A stretch of 64,000 nt of DNA from Hawksworthiomyces lignivorus (lineage: Eukaryota; Ascomycota; Sordariomycetes; Ophiostomatales; Ophiostomataceae): the NCBI GenBank assembly GCA_002917075.1, contig NTMA01000041.1, forward strand, positions 247,116 through 311,115. Direction: 5' to 3'. The notes under the pieces are model-generated. The model ran no database searches. It was not told the origin of the DNA and was given only the letters and a program-made list of their open reading frames with translations. How positions within the stretch are numbered: position 1 is the stretch's first letter; the number at the start of each line of letters is the position of its first letter. Made by a program: the position numbers and the translations under genes. This document shows positions 9,872 to 21,021 of this stretch, piece by piece.

Positions 9872-12843
9872 GGCGGTGTCTGCCGCCAGCTGGGCGCCCA
9901 GCTCGTCGCCGCTGTCCTCCGGGCTCGCGCTCGCGACGGCGGCGGCACTGGCGCTGCCGCTGCCGCTGGCGTTGCCGCTGGTGGCGCCGCGGCGGTGCCG
10001 GCGGGCCTTGACGCCGAGGCTGTGCACGTACTTGCGGTTGGCCAGCAGGCGCTCAAAGGAGCCCTGCTCGAGGACGGCGCCGTCGGCGGCCAGGGCAACG
10101 ACGTGGTCGGCGGCGGGCAGGTGGCGCACCGAGTGGGTGCACAGGACGGCGGTGGCGCGGCGGCGGCGTAGCAGGCCCTCGGGGCCAAAGACGCGCCGGA
10201 ACACGTGCTCCTCGGTGTCGGCGTCGAGCCCGCTGAGCACGTCGTCAAACACGTACAGGTCGGCGCGCGCGTAGAGGGCGCGCGCGATGGCGACGCGCTG
10301 GCGCTGGCCGCCGCTCAGCGTGATGCCGTTGCTGCCGACGCGCGTGGCGTCGCCGTGTGGCAGCTGCGCCAGGTCGGGGCGGAGCATGACGGCGTCGAGG
10401 GCCTCGTCGTAGCGGGCCGCGTCGAAGCCGTTACTATTATCATCGCTGTCACCATCGCCGTCCTCCTCGCTGCTGCTGCTGCTGCTGCCCGCCAGCCCCA
10501 CCACGTTGTCGCGCACGCTCGCGTTCGACAGAAACGCCGCCTGGTCGCAGTAGCCGACCACGCGGCGCGCGCGGCCGCCGTCGCGCGCCAGATCCACGCG
10601 CACGCTGCCGGCGTGCACGGGCGTCTCGCCCAGCAGCGCCTTGCACAGCGTCGACTTGCCCGACGCCACGGGGCCCACGACGATGGTCAGCCGGCCGGCG
10701 GGCACGTCGAGGTCCACGCCGCGCAGGTTGTACGTGCCGTCCTCCCAGCCGAAGCTGCCGCCAGCCACGGTCATGGCTGGGGCTGGTGCGGGTGCGGGCG
10801 CGGGCGCAGACGACGATGGCGGCGACGCACCGGTGCTGCTCGTCTTTTCCTTGACCTGCTCGTCGCTGCCGTCTTCTTCCGAGGACTGCTGCAGCAGCAG
10901 CAGCGGCGCGTCCGGCTTCTCCAGCGAGCGGCTCAGCGGCGCGCGGAAGTCGACGCGCGGCGGGCCCTCCAGAAACGCCTGCACGCGGTCCAGGCAGGCA
11001 AAGGCGGAGATGAGGCTGGGAATGCCCATGAGCACGGCGATAAAGGGCATGGTGACCAGCACGATAAACGACAGCGACGTGAAGATGCCGGCGGTGTCGA
11101 GGCCGTCGCCGCCGCGCACGGTAAACGTTAGCACGGCCGACAGCATGTTGGGCGCGTAGGCGATGGTGACGGCGAAGCACAGGATCAGGCGGAAGTGCGA
11201 GCCGACGCGCAGCTCGTCGATGCGCAGCTGCTGGATCAGCACCTCGACGGGCGCGGCCAGCCCCGCGATCTTGAGGTGCTTCATGTGCGCGATCGTGCTC
11301 GACGTCATGCCCACACGCCGCTGGATCGTCGCCATCCACGCCTTCTGCCGCTTGCCCGTGAACAGCGCCAGCACGCCCATGGCCGCCAGGCACCCCACGA
11401 TGACCGCCAGCGGCGCCACAAACGCCGTCCCCAGCTGCCGGTGCAGCAGCCAGCTGGCCAGCGCCACCTGGATGATGTTGGCCCAGTACTCGTGCAGCTG
11501 CAGCAGCCCCATGCGGATGCGCTCCACGTCCGTGCTCATCAGCGTGATGGCCGCCGCGTCGTCGGCTGCGTTCAGCCGCGACTCCGTCGTCTTGCGGTAC
11601 ACGGCGCTGGCCAGCGCCCCGCGCACCATGAACATGGCCCGCTCCTGGTAGTAAAAGTAGATGGCCGTCGACACCGCCGTGCCCAGGTAGATGAGCACCG
11701 TCGCCCCGATCAGGCCGAAGCTGTGGTTGCGCTCGGCGCTGCCCGCCGGCGCCTCCAGGTAGTCCAGCGCCGAGTTGATGAGGAACGGCTGGCCGAACAG
11801 GAAGCCAGTCAGCGCGATGCGCGGGCCGATGGGGAGCAGCAGCGGCACCGCCAGCGCCTTGGCCAGCGCCCAGGTCAAGCCCTGTTTCTTGCGTCCAAAG
11901 TCGTACCTGCTGCCGTTGCTGGCACCCACCTCGCCTGTGGCATGGCGACCGTCTTTGCCTTTTGCCTCGCCGTTGATGGCGTACTTGGCCAGCTTGTTCT
12001 GCAGCAGGTCTGCCGTCAGGTTGGGGTCAAGGGCGAACAGGTCGTCGATGGTTAGGATCTTGCGGAAGCCAGTCCAGAACAGGGGGTTGAGCCACAGGAA
12101 CGAGCCCAGCTCGAAGAGTCCGCTGGTCTCTTCCGGGCTGTGGTGGTCCGGGTTCCAGCTGACATCCTTGCGCACAAAGGCGTTCTTGTGGACGGATTCC
12201 AGGAGGATGAGCACCACCTTGAATGCCAGAGCCGACGAGTAGAGGCGGCAGAATACCGTCTCGGCCGAATTCAGCTCGTAGCCCCCGATCAAGAAGGTGG
12301 CCTCCTCGAGCGACGCAGACCTGGCCAGCCAGAACGTGCGAGTTTGTGCAATGTCGAAGAGAACATCGAGTGCCAGATAGCCGTTCAGCAGAATCGAGGG
12401 CCGAAGTGAGCGGCTGTGCTCGAGGAAGGACAGAGCGAAGATGCAGAGCGAGGCGAAGAATCCCAGGGCGGAGGCGCCGGAGAGGAGTGCCTTGAACTTG
12501 CCGGGCTGGGAGGCACTAAGAACCAGCAGGCCCAGCTGGAGGCCAGCCAACGCCGCGATGCAGATCTAGACAATATCAGAAACAAAACACCTCCAATGAA
12601 TTGCGGTCATTAGCAACACCTTCAAGCACGTACAAATTTGGCTGCCCGCAACAGTGCTCCAGAGATGATGACTGGCCGCTGCCAGAGGTAGACTAGACGA
12701 GGCAGTGACACGGCCACAAACACGGCCGGTGGCAAGATGCCCAGAAAGATCTGCTCAAACCGGATGGTGAAGTCGAAATTGTCCCGGCAGCCCTGGACAG
12801 CCGGGCCAAACGAGTCATCGTTCCGGCATCCGGAGAAGTCCAT
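7637..12843 (-). CDS. ABC transporter, subfamily C (MRP-like) full-length exporter
   Basis: ATP-driven exporter of conjugates or xenobiotics; the substrate cannot be read from sequence. Exons are 12843-12634, 12565-9144, 9076-8624, 8552-8442 and 8348-7637, totalling 4,908 nt and 1,635 residues. The N-terminus carries about five hydrophobic segments (TMD0). TMD1 follows, then NBD1 with Walker A GPVASGKST near residue 702, signature LSGGQRQRVAIARAL near 820 and Walker B VFDDVLSGLD. An Ala-rich linker lies near residue 970. TMD2 leads to NBD2: Walker A GRTGSGKSS, recreated only by splicing exons 4 and 5, near 1,400; LSQGQKQLFSLARAIL near 1,510; and LLLDEVSSSVD. NBD1 has Asp where NBD2 has the catalytic Glu, the usual ABCC asymmetry. 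The intron inside LEAKSPLY/THFLDTIQGLATFRAF restores a conserved ABCC segment. Neighbours give no clear hint of substrate. Confidence 0.93.
9838..9882. repeat. Coding CAG/CTG triplet repeat (polyalanine)
   Basis: A (gct)n run on the plus strand, read on the minus strand as about 14 consecutive alanines in the linker after NBD1 of the ABC transporter. Confidence 0.85.
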
Positions 12844-13970
12844 GTTCGGAGGAAGCTGTGGACTTGCAGCAATAACAGTTGTTTGGGCAATATAAAAAAA
12901 AAGAATGAGGCAAAAAAAAAAAAAAATCACGCAAAAAACAAGAAAAGAAAACAGATTGAGCAACAATGGCAGGAAGGACAAATAAAAAAGTGGAATTGAG
13001 TTTATTCTTTATTGATTCAAGCTTATAGCGGTGATTTTTAAACGCCGCAGACAATACAAAACGAGCGAAAAAGTTGAGCGAGGCTGAACGTAACTCGATG
13101 TCTTATGACGCATATAAGTGCATATTCACGGTGCGGCACAGAAGAAAAATAATAGTGAAGGATTTGAAGGAATGACGATGGAGGGTCTGACACAGGTAAG
13201 GAAAAGAAAAGACCGCACAAATCAAGATATAAGAATGTAATACAAAATCACGGCACCGAACGGAGCTGAATCCAGCAGAACAATCGTAAGAAACACATTG
13301 CCCAATACAAAGGACACAGTTATATGGAGTACGGAGTATGTATGATGGCTTCTTATTGCTTCCCAAAGCTTCCCCAGTATCGTGCGCACAGGTCCTGGAG
13401 AGAGTGGAGCCTCGTTCGATCCTCTGGCTCGCCAAACAGCGGGTCCGGATGCGAAGGACGCCCAGACGCACAGGCAGTGCCCGTAAGCAAAGCCGGGAAT
13501 CGGGCGAATTATTTATGGGACCAGATTCCTGGCTCTTGGGCTCCCCCCCGCGTCCTCTGAATTATCAGATCCCAGCCTCCATTATCCGACCAACGAGCAG
13601 TTTGCGATTGGTGGGACTGCGTGATGGAAGATGAACCACTAAACCCAAATACTCGTCCATTTTTGGGAATCCGTCTTGTGCCAGCTAACTCTTCAGCAGC
13701 CTTGTGGCAGAAGAATACCATCGAGGGCTCTGGTGGCTAAGCAGCCTTACAAGTTGCTGAAAGCATTGGTGTAGCAAAAGTTGAAGCAATAGTAGGGAAC
13801 AAGTAGTTAGTCGTGTACTCCTGTTTCCTTGCAACAGAATGCTCCGCTGAACGAATTGGGATGGCCGGACATCGTCACAGAAAGAGCTGTGAGAAGCCGG
13901 CGTGGTTCAAAAATTGATCTACGTGTTTTATTTGCTGCTGTATCTGCTGCATCTACTCTTCTACGAGAGC
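12844..13970. other. Intergenic region, ABC transporter promoter
   Basis: Contains a run of 15 A at 12912-12926 and one TACGGAGTA at 13330-13338. No gene recognised. The end near 13970 is the 3' region of the arsenate reductase gene. Confidence 0.3.
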
Positions 13971-14632
13971 CTACGCACTACTCTTGCGCCAGACTGTCTC
14001 ATCGAATTCGTCCATCCACTGCACGTATTCTTCGCCAGCATTCGCCCACCCGCGGATTCCCTCGAGAAGGGCCAGACTCTCCATTTCGCTGTCGCCCTTT
14101 TCGGCGATGTACTCGGCGAACCAGGCAGTCGCCCGGCTGCCACGGCCGCGTGATGATCCTGCAGATGTCAGTCAGCTCCATGTCTTTTAAGACCACTACC
14201 AAGTGCAAGAGCTGCCTACCGCAGTACCAGATCACCTTGCGCAAGCCAGCCGCCTTGAACATCTGGTAGATGGTCGGGATGCCCGGCCACAGGCTCTGGG
14301 CCGGCAAGTTGATAGATCCGCGGATTGTTCCACCCTAAGAGACGCGTGTGAGAGAACATCCAAGATGCTAAAAGAACAAGGCTCCACAGGCACAATTTTC
14401 CAAATACAGCCCCCACCCGAGTCTTCAGCTCGTAGTAGCGCGCGGCACGTACGTCGTGGTCATTTCGGCGCAGGTCAACGAGGACAAAGTCTTTGCCGGC
14501 GACCTCCTTTGCACCGGTGAGCATACTCAACACCTCTTCGCGAGATATGGTGCGGGCCACCGTCTTCGGTTCTGGGTACGCAGCATGCCATGGAGGAGGT
14601 GCAGTGTCGCCCACTGGTGCCGTAGATGCCAT
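13971..14632 (-). CDS. Rhodanese-type arsenate reductase (Acr2/Arc2-like)
   Basis: Predicted to reduce arsenate to arsenite in the cytosol so that arsenite can be exported. Exons are 14632-14453, 14334-14220 and 14158-13971, giving 160 residues; introns are 118 and 61 nt. The rhodanese/Cdc25-type domain shows FVLVDLRRNDHD, GGTIRGSINLPAQSLW and VIWYCGSSRGRG. The active loop C98-GSSRG-R104 is a CX5R phosphatase/arsenate reductase loop, and it is split by intron 2 directly after C98 plus one base. EGIRGWANAGEEYVQWMDEF ends the domain. Related rhodanese proteins act as tyrosine phosphatases (Cdc25-like), so the arsenate role leans on context: the divergent neighbour is an ACR3 arsenite permease, with a bZIP gene just beyond. 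The splice model restores all conserved blocks. Confidence 0.87.
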
Positions 14633-15191
14633 CGTTTGCGTTTGGAGAAGGGCTAGGTTTGTCGTAATGAGAAATCAAGAGTCTTCTACGGTTGGCGTGC
14701 TGTGACGGGTCGCCAATATAAATCTACAGCCCCGTAGCTTGCTTTGACCAAAATCCAAGAAGAGGCATGGAGCGTCTAGGCAGGAGAAGGGCTAAGTCGG
14801 TTACTATCCGGTTGAGCATCTCAATGGCGCCCAGGCTGGGGAGTGTGTCGCTCCCTGGATTCTATTGGCTGCAGCTTTCTTTTTTGGCCGTCTCCACAAG
14901 AAAGAAATAGACTATCATGGAGCACAGTACATACGGGCCGTCCCCGCTGAAAAATCCTCTCAGAGGTTCTTATTCGACAATTACGCTGAATTAAAGATCA
15001 ACTTACAAGCTGAGGCACTTCTTTTCTTGAGCCTGGAGGGTTCTTTTGATTATAATGGTCATACACTTTCTAGATTATTCGAATTTTTATACTTTTTTGC
15101 CTTGACCGAGTGATTTGGCGTAGCATAAAATGCCACTGCCTTCTCCATCGACTCCGAGTCTTGCTTGTACCAGTATCCGACCAACTTCAAC
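14633..15191. promoter_or_regulatory. Shared promoter of arsenate reductase and ACR3
   Basis: 559 bp between two divergent arsenic genes, so probably a common control region. It has a CCAAT box in reverse orientation (attgg near 14863) and a TATA-like atataaat near 14717, on the reductase side. I found no perfect copy of the yeast Yap8 element or of TTAGTAA. Confidence 0.5.
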
Positions 15192-16713
15192 ATGGATAGT
15201 AAACATTCAAACAACGATATTCTACAGCCAGAAAAAATGAGTGTGCTGGGACCAGCATCCGAAGCCGTCGGCGACCAAGCCGGCACGACACGCGCAGACA
15301 TGTCTCCCACCAATGACTCCATGGACACGACCAAAATGGCAGACCCAGAGAGCCAAGAGCGGCCCGGAGAGAAGGCGCAGCAAGAAAAGAAAGTGTCGGC
15401 ATTCAAGGCTCTGGGCTGGCTGGACCGCTTTCTCGCCGTCTGGATTCTGCTCGCTATGGTCGTCGGTGTCCTGCTGGGCAACTTCGTGCCAAACACGGGT
15501 CCAGCACTACAGAAGGGCAAGTTTGTAGGCGTGTCGGTTCCCATAGGTATGTCGTCTCCCTGCCACATCTTCTTTTCCATTTTCAATTTTCTATTTCCAT
15601 TCTCTTCGCTACACGTTGTGCTAAAAATCGACAAGCCATCGGCCTTCTGGTCATGATGTATCCAATCCTCTGCAAAGTTCGCTACGAATCGCTCCCAGAG
15701 CTGTTCTCACACCGCAGCATGTGGAAGCAGATTGCTTTCAGCATCTTCGTCAACTGGATTGTGGCACCCTTTTTGATGGTATGTTGCCTCCTGCACGTCC
15801 TCCTGTTTGTTGACTCCACGACTGAATCGTCTCTTCTTTCGCCTTTGCTCCAGCTCGGACTCGCGTGGGCCTTCCTTCCCGACCAAGCCGGCCTGCGCCA
15901 AGGCCTGATCCTCGTCGGCCTGGGACGCTGCATTGCTATGGTACGTCCTCAATAACCGATATTCCTTTTCCCATTCCTATAGAGAGAGATAGAGAGAGAG
16001 AGAGTGTGTGTGTGTGTGTGTTTGTGTGTGGATAGCTAACGCGATCTTCTCGCCAGGTCCTGATCTGGACGGGGCTGGCAGGCGGCGACGGCGAGTACTG
16101 CGCGATCTTGGTCGCGGTCAACTCGATCCTGCAGATTGTGCTCTTTGCGCCGCTGGCCGTGCTGTTCCTGCGCGTGATCGGCGGCGACCGGGAGGTGGCG
16201 AGCGTGTCGTACGCGGTGGTGGCGACCAGCGTGGCCGCGTTCCTGGGCATCCCGTTTGGCGCGGCGGTGGTGACGCGCTTTGCGCTGCGGGCGGCGGCGG
16301 GCCCCGCGTGGTACGAGCGCGTGTTTCTGCGGCTGGCGGCGCCGTGGTCGCTGGTGGGCCTGCTGTACACGATCGTGGTGCTGTTCGCCGCGCAGGGCGC
16401 CGCCGTCGTGCACCAGATCGTCAGCGTGCTGCGCACGGCGGCGCCGCTGGTGACCTACTTTGCGCTCGTGTTCGCGCTGACGCTGGCGGCCACGCGCCGC
16501 CTCGGCTTCGGCTACGCGGCGGCCGCCACGCAGAGCTTCACGGCCGCCAGCAACAACTTTGAGCTCGCCATCGCCGTGGCCGTGGCCACCTTTGGCCCGG
16601 ACAGCGACCAGGCGCTGGCGGCCACGGTGGGCCCGCTGATCGAGGTGCCGGTGCTGCTGGGCCTGGTGTACGTGATGCGGTGGATCGGGCGCCGGTGGAA
16701 CTGGAAGGACTGA
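15192..16713 (+). CDS. ACR3: Arsenite efflux permease
   Basis: Plasma-membrane arsenite exporter of the ACR3/BART family. Exons are 15192-15546, 15636-15778, 15854-15940 and 16057-16713, giving 413 residues; introns are 89, 75 and 116 nt. The first ~75 residues are hydrophilic. About ten membrane segments follow, starting at LDRFLAVWILLAMVVGVLLGNF. The conserved motif PIAIGLLVMMYPILCKVRYE places the essential ACR3 cysteine at residue 131. Other family blocks are WIVAPFLM, GLGRCIAMVLIWTGLAGGD, VAVNSILQI, and near the C-terminus ASNNFELAIAVAVATFG and VGPLIEVPVLL. The start is the ATG giving MDSKHSNN; a second in-frame ATG sits 16 codons later, so the N-terminus is slightly uncertain. Product and substrate are well defined by family. 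It works with the divergent reductase. Confidence 0.94.
15979..16030. repeat. (GA)n/(GT)n compound microsatellite in ACR3 intron 3
   Basis: An agagag tract runs directly into a gtgtgt tract, entirely inside the 116 nt intron. Confidence 0.85.
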
Positions 16714-16927
16714 AAAGGGGAAGGGGGACGGTGGGACAGACGGTTCATGGCGAAGAAGAAAAGAAAGGCGCAGAGAAAGGAAACGGTAGCATGAGTCTGT
16801 AGCAAAGCTTCTATATTTAATGAGAAAAATTCGATCCTGTCCTTGGCAGAAAACAAACCGTATGCCGCTTGCAAGCGGCAACCATGCACGCGCTGCTGTC
16901 CGTCGCCCCGCCATCAGCAGGCAGAGA

Positions 16928-17678
16928 TTATATGTTCTGGTCGATGAGGTCCAGAATCTTGATGTTTTTCACCACGCACTTGTCGCCGTCAGAGCAGCCC
17001 AGTGCCGCATAGGCGAGGTCCTCGTCGTCGTGGCCTTGCACGTTGGCGAGAATGGTCGCGGCGACGTCGCATGACATCTCCATCTGCGACGGCGCAGGCT
17101 CTGGGGCGCCGCCCGCCTGGTGTTCGCATGCAGCTGGTGCTGCAAGCGAGGCCGGCTTGGTGCAGCATGCCCCGAGTGCAGCGTTGGTTGCCAAGCATGG
17201 AGCTTGCGTGTTATCGCCGAGGGCGTCATGCTCTGCTCGAGGACGAGGTACTTGGGCAGTGGCGGCGACGGCGGCGCCGCCGGCAGTTGCCCCCTCGGGC
17301 TGCGCCTGCTGCGAATGGCCCTGTCCCGAGTTGTGGGCGCGCAGATACTGCTCGACCGCCTCCCCCGACACGCCGTGCTCGGCCAGCAGGGCGCGGAGGA
17401 GCTGGTTCTCAGCTGCTACGGCTCGGGCGGCGCGCTGCATCTCTAGGCTCGCCTGGACGCCTCGCTGCTCGTAGGCCTGCAGCTGCCGCTGTAGGTCCTC
17501 AAGCCGCTCCCGCTTGCGGGCCCGCGACCGCCGCTGGGTCTCGCGGAGGATCGATTTCACGGCGGGTGTGATGTTCTGCCGAGCCGAGTCAAGTCAGCAA
17601 AAATGGGATGCTACGAGAGCCAGAGCTCCGAGGGCAAGCCGGGCAAGCCGGGCACCCGGGCCATACCTTGCGAGGCAT
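16928..17678 (-). CDS. bZIP transcription factor, cysteine-rich, in the arsenic group
   Basis: Likely DNA-binding regulator. Exon 1 (17678-17667) encodes only MPRK. Exon 2 (17575-16928), after a 91 nt intron, completes 219 residues. The basic region is VKSILRETQRRSRARKRERL, followed by a leucine-zipper-like helix (LEDLQRQLQAYEQ, LRALLAEHGV). In the common fungal class the basic region reads R-D-N-Q-R-R-S-R; here the invariant Asn is Thr (ACC for AAC). The C-terminal half is cysteine-rich: APCLATNAALGACC, PAACEHQ, EMSCDVAATI and ALGCSDGDKCVVKN. That pattern recurs in other fungal bZIPs, and thiols of this kind could sense arsenite, though that is inference. It converges on ACR3, 214 bp away. 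Together these genes parallel yeast ARR1-ARR2-ARR3. Confidence 0.86.
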
Positions 17679-19704
17679 CTTCAACGGCAGAGGGGTGAGC
17701 TACGACTCCAACGAGAAGCCCATGGCCGGCCTGGCCAAATTAAGTCACAAATTAAGAGGATAGAGGACTGTTGTGTCGACAAGAGAAGCTGGGGATCGAA
17801 GCACCTATGGAGCTCGAGATAAGGAAAAAAAAAAAAAAGGAACAAAGAAAGAGAGAAAAAGGGCAGGCTTGAAAGTGCCGTGCAGCCACGAACTGTAGGA
17901 CTATTACGCAGTACTGATCTGCCGGCGCCTCGCAGCAAAATACGAAAACTGCACAAACTGCGCAATTAAATTCTGGAATTCTTCAGAACGGTCTGGGACG
18001 ACTCTGCTGACGACTTTCTCTTCTTTCGTTTTCTTTCTTTAACCCTTGTACAGACAAACGCAAGTTCGGACGGAGACTTGTAAGGGTAGCAAAGCGTCGG
18101 ACCAATGACGACGAGGTGTCGCCACGCCAGCCACGGGTTTGGATTAGAGTGGCGAGACGGTACTTTCGCCAGGGGACTCGCTTTTTGGGGGCTCGGGGGG
18201 TTTCGCACACAGCAGCAATGCTACGCTGATCCCCCCTCCTGTTTCTTTTCTCTACTTCTTCTACCTCCTCCATTCTTAGCTGCTTTCTCTTCAGACGTCG
18301 TACCTTGATGGCGAAATGCAGGGTTCGCCAAGGGGCGATAGCCAGGCAGGCTGCAGAGGTTCAAGAGAAGAGAGATAGATCGGTGCCTGCTTATGCGACT
18401 GTGCGTGAACGAGTAAACCGTCGTCACTGTCATCAGATATCAGATGTAGAAAAGGCACAGGGAAAGGAACCAGGACCATGCCTTCCCTTGCATGGCTGGC
18501 TGGCATGACTCGCAGGGGGGGGGACGCGTGGGTGTCCTGGGAGTTCTTGGTGGCCCTGCACTCCCACAAATAGCCGCGGCAACAAATCAAATCAGGCCAC
18601 AGAGAACCGTTCTGTTTAGTACGAGTGCCTAACCAAGTTCTAGGCGTTCTTTGACTCTAAGTAGAAATGAGACTGGGCTGGGCTGGACTGTGCGAGTGGG
18701 CATCGCCTGGTGTTCTGGAAGTGGGGTGACCCCAAGAATTGCCAACGGTGATGAGGCGAGACAGTATGGAGATCTGTATGGTGCAGGACGTGTACGGTGT
18801 CACTATGGAGTAGTTATTACGAGTAGTATTACAACCCGACTTACACACGAGTACGTGATATGAGTAGATACCGGCAACGATGGCCGGCACACTAACGAGC
18901 TGCAGATGCAGGAGACGTGCAAAGTCAGCAACACGAGACCGCCGCAGAGGAGATGAGTGACGCAAAGCGCCGATATTTGGTGTGAATTTTGTGAGAGAGG
19001 CGGGATCTTTGCTGCTTGGGGGTTAGTTTTCAACAAATCAAGAAAAAAAAGAGGCTGTGAACCTCGAAGCTGTTTTGGTTGGTGTCTTTTCTTTCTTTGT
19101 TTCGTTTCACCCCCCCTTGTCTTTCTCAATTCCAATTTCAAAACAAAAAAAAAATGGTACTCTTAAATCAACACTGCTTCAGTCTCCAATCCCTCAACAC
19201 ACTCAAGGGCCAGTAGAGATTTCTTCCGTCTCTCTCTTGGAGACGACGCAAGGGAGACAGAGAAAGTGGAGCTGCTGCGAGTATCGGGCAGCGTCCAAGC
19301 ACAAAAGCACAGCCAACCCTAAAGGAGCATCACATGAACAACACATGCACTCGGATGCACCAGATTGTGCCGTATGCAGTATATGCACCATACGTGTATG
19401 CACCAGGGGCCATTCACACCGTGAAGTTTCTTTATCTCTGAGTTTTCCGTGTGTCTTCTGTCTTCACGCCACACCGCGACTTCGTGGCGACGGGAACGAA
19501 GAGGCGCCCAGAGGGCCTTATAAGCAGAAGCAGCCGCGGCCGAAGATCCTTCGCTGATGCTGCCCTGCGACTTGACGTACTGAAAAGAAACACCAATTTT
19601 TCGCTTTTGTTGGCAGCTCACATACACTTGGGCTGCTTACCATCCTTGCAAGCTGCAAGCAAACATCACCGCGGACGAAGCTCCATTGACCAAACTATCT
19701 AACC
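17679..19704. other. Intergenic region
   Basis: About 2 kb with no gene I can support. It contains poly-A and poly-G runs and a GT-AG-rich stretch before the NRDE gene. No repeat family or RNA gene recognised. Confidence 0.3.
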
Positions 19705-21021
19705 ATGTGCATCGTCCTCCTCACTACGGCGCATCCCGACTATGCGCTGATCGTCATCGACAACCGAGACGAGTTCATCCTGCGGCCGACCTCGCGGCCG
19801 CACTGGTGGACGTCGGCAGGGACGCCGGCTGTGTCGAAGCCGGGGACGCCGGTCAACGGCGTTGGCGCGGCGGCAGCAGCGGCAGCAGCGGCGGCGACAG
19901 AGGCGGCGGCAGCGACGCAGCAGATCCTGTCGTCGCGCGACCTGCAGCGGGCCGAGCACGGCACGTGGCTGGGCATCACCAAGGCGGGCCACTTTGCGGT
20001 GCTGACCAATTTCCGCGAGGACAGCCCCAACGACGCGGCCCACCCGGTGCACGGCCAGCGCAGCCGCGGCGGCATGGTGACGGCGTGGCTGACGGCCGAC
20101 CGTGGCGAGACCACGGCGCAGTTTGTCGCGCGCATGCTGGCGGGCGGCGGCGTGCGCGGCGTGGGCGGGTTCTCGCTGATCTGCGGCAAGCTGCGCAAGC
20201 GGCGCTTTCTGCAGAAGAAGAAACAAGAAGAAGACGAGGAGAACAAGGACCGCAAAGCGCACGAGAGCAGCAGCGACGGCGCGCTCGCTATTATTTCGAA
20301 CCGCGTCGACCAGGTCGCCGCCGTGCCCTGGATCGCCGGCCACCGCGGCGAGGTCTACGGCCTGTCCAACGCGGCCTACGACGAGCCCGACGTGTGGCCC
20401 AAGGTGCGCGACGGCAAGGCGGCGCTGCAGGCGCTGCAGAGCGAGCGCGACCCGGCCGCCCTGCGCGCGGGGCTCTTTGCCATCCTCGACCGCGACACCC
20501 TGCCGCAGCGGCCCGACCTGTCGTTCGAGGCCCAGATCCCCCTGCTCAAGCACTCCATCTTCATCCCCGCCATCGGCGACGACCTGCACCGCGCCGCCAT
20601 GCAGCAGGCCGTCGCCGGCGGGCCCCGCGCCTGCCTCGACACCGCCGAGGCCGTCGACAGCAGCGGCGACGCCGACGCCGAGCTGCGCGCCGAGGAGCGC
20701 CCCGACCAGCAGGCCAACGGATTCATGACCGGCCTCTACGGAACCCAGCGCCAGACCGTCGTCCTCGTCGACTGGGACGGCCGCGTCTCCTTCACCGAGC
20801 GCGCCCTCTGGGACGCCAACGGCAACCCCATCCCGCGCGGCCAGGGCGACGTGCACTTTGCGTTCCAGATCGAGGGGTGGGAAGACGCGGACGACGAGGA
20901 CGAGGAAGCCAACAGCAGCAACGGCAGAGCAACGACGGCCGTTCCAGAGAAGGAGGCCGTGCAGGAGGCGGTACGCGAAATAGCGAGAGAGGCAGGAAAG
21001 GAGCTGGGCATACAAGCGTAG
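19705..21021 (+). CDS. TANGO2/NRDE-family protein (DUF833)
   Basis: Single exon, 438 residues. The N-terminus MCIVLLTTAHPDYALIVIDN followed by RDEFILRPT is the NRDE signature of the TANGO2 family, which has a cysteine at residue 2 and an Ntn-hydrolase-like fold. Family members have been linked to Golgi organisation, mitochondria and haem handling, but the biochemical activity is unsettled. Further family blocks are RAEHGTWLGITKAGHFAVLTNFRE, RGGMVTAWL, GFSLICG and VYGLSNAAYDEPDVWPKV. Near the C-terminus GLYGTQRQTVVLVDWDGRVSFTERA is followed by a charged tail. An Ala-rich insertion (about residues 53-70) and a Lys/Glu-rich insertion (about 172-190) are unlike compact relatives. The start is secure because Cys2 follows the ATG. 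It converges on the large Zn2Cys6 gene. Confidence 0.9.
   Translation: MCIVLLTTAHPDYALIVIDNRDEFILRPTSRPHWWTSAGTPAVSKPGTPVNGVGAAAAAAAAAATEAAAATQQILSSRDLQRAEHGTWLGITKAGHFAVLTNFREDSPNDAAHPVHGQRSRGGMVTAWLTADRGETTAQFVARMLAGGGVRGVGGFSLICGKLRKRRFLQKKKQEEDEENKDRKAHESSSDGALAIISNRVDQVAAVPWIAGHRGEVYGLSNAAYDEPDVWPKVRDGKAALQALQSERDPAALRAGLFAILDRDTLPQRPDLSFEAQIPLLKHSIFIPAIGDDLHRAAMQQAVAGGPRACLDTAEAVDSSGDADAELRAEERPDQQANGFMTGLYGTQRQTVVLVDWDGRVSFTERALWDANGNPIPRGQGDVHFAFQIEGWEDADDEDEEANSSNGRATTAVPEKEAVQEAVREIAREAGKELGIQA

Noticed and set aside
8999..10171. Long plus-strand open frame opposite the ABC transporter
   Set aside because: Shadow caused by strong codon bias and the triplet repeat. It contains an improbable Cys run, and the true gene is on the other strand.
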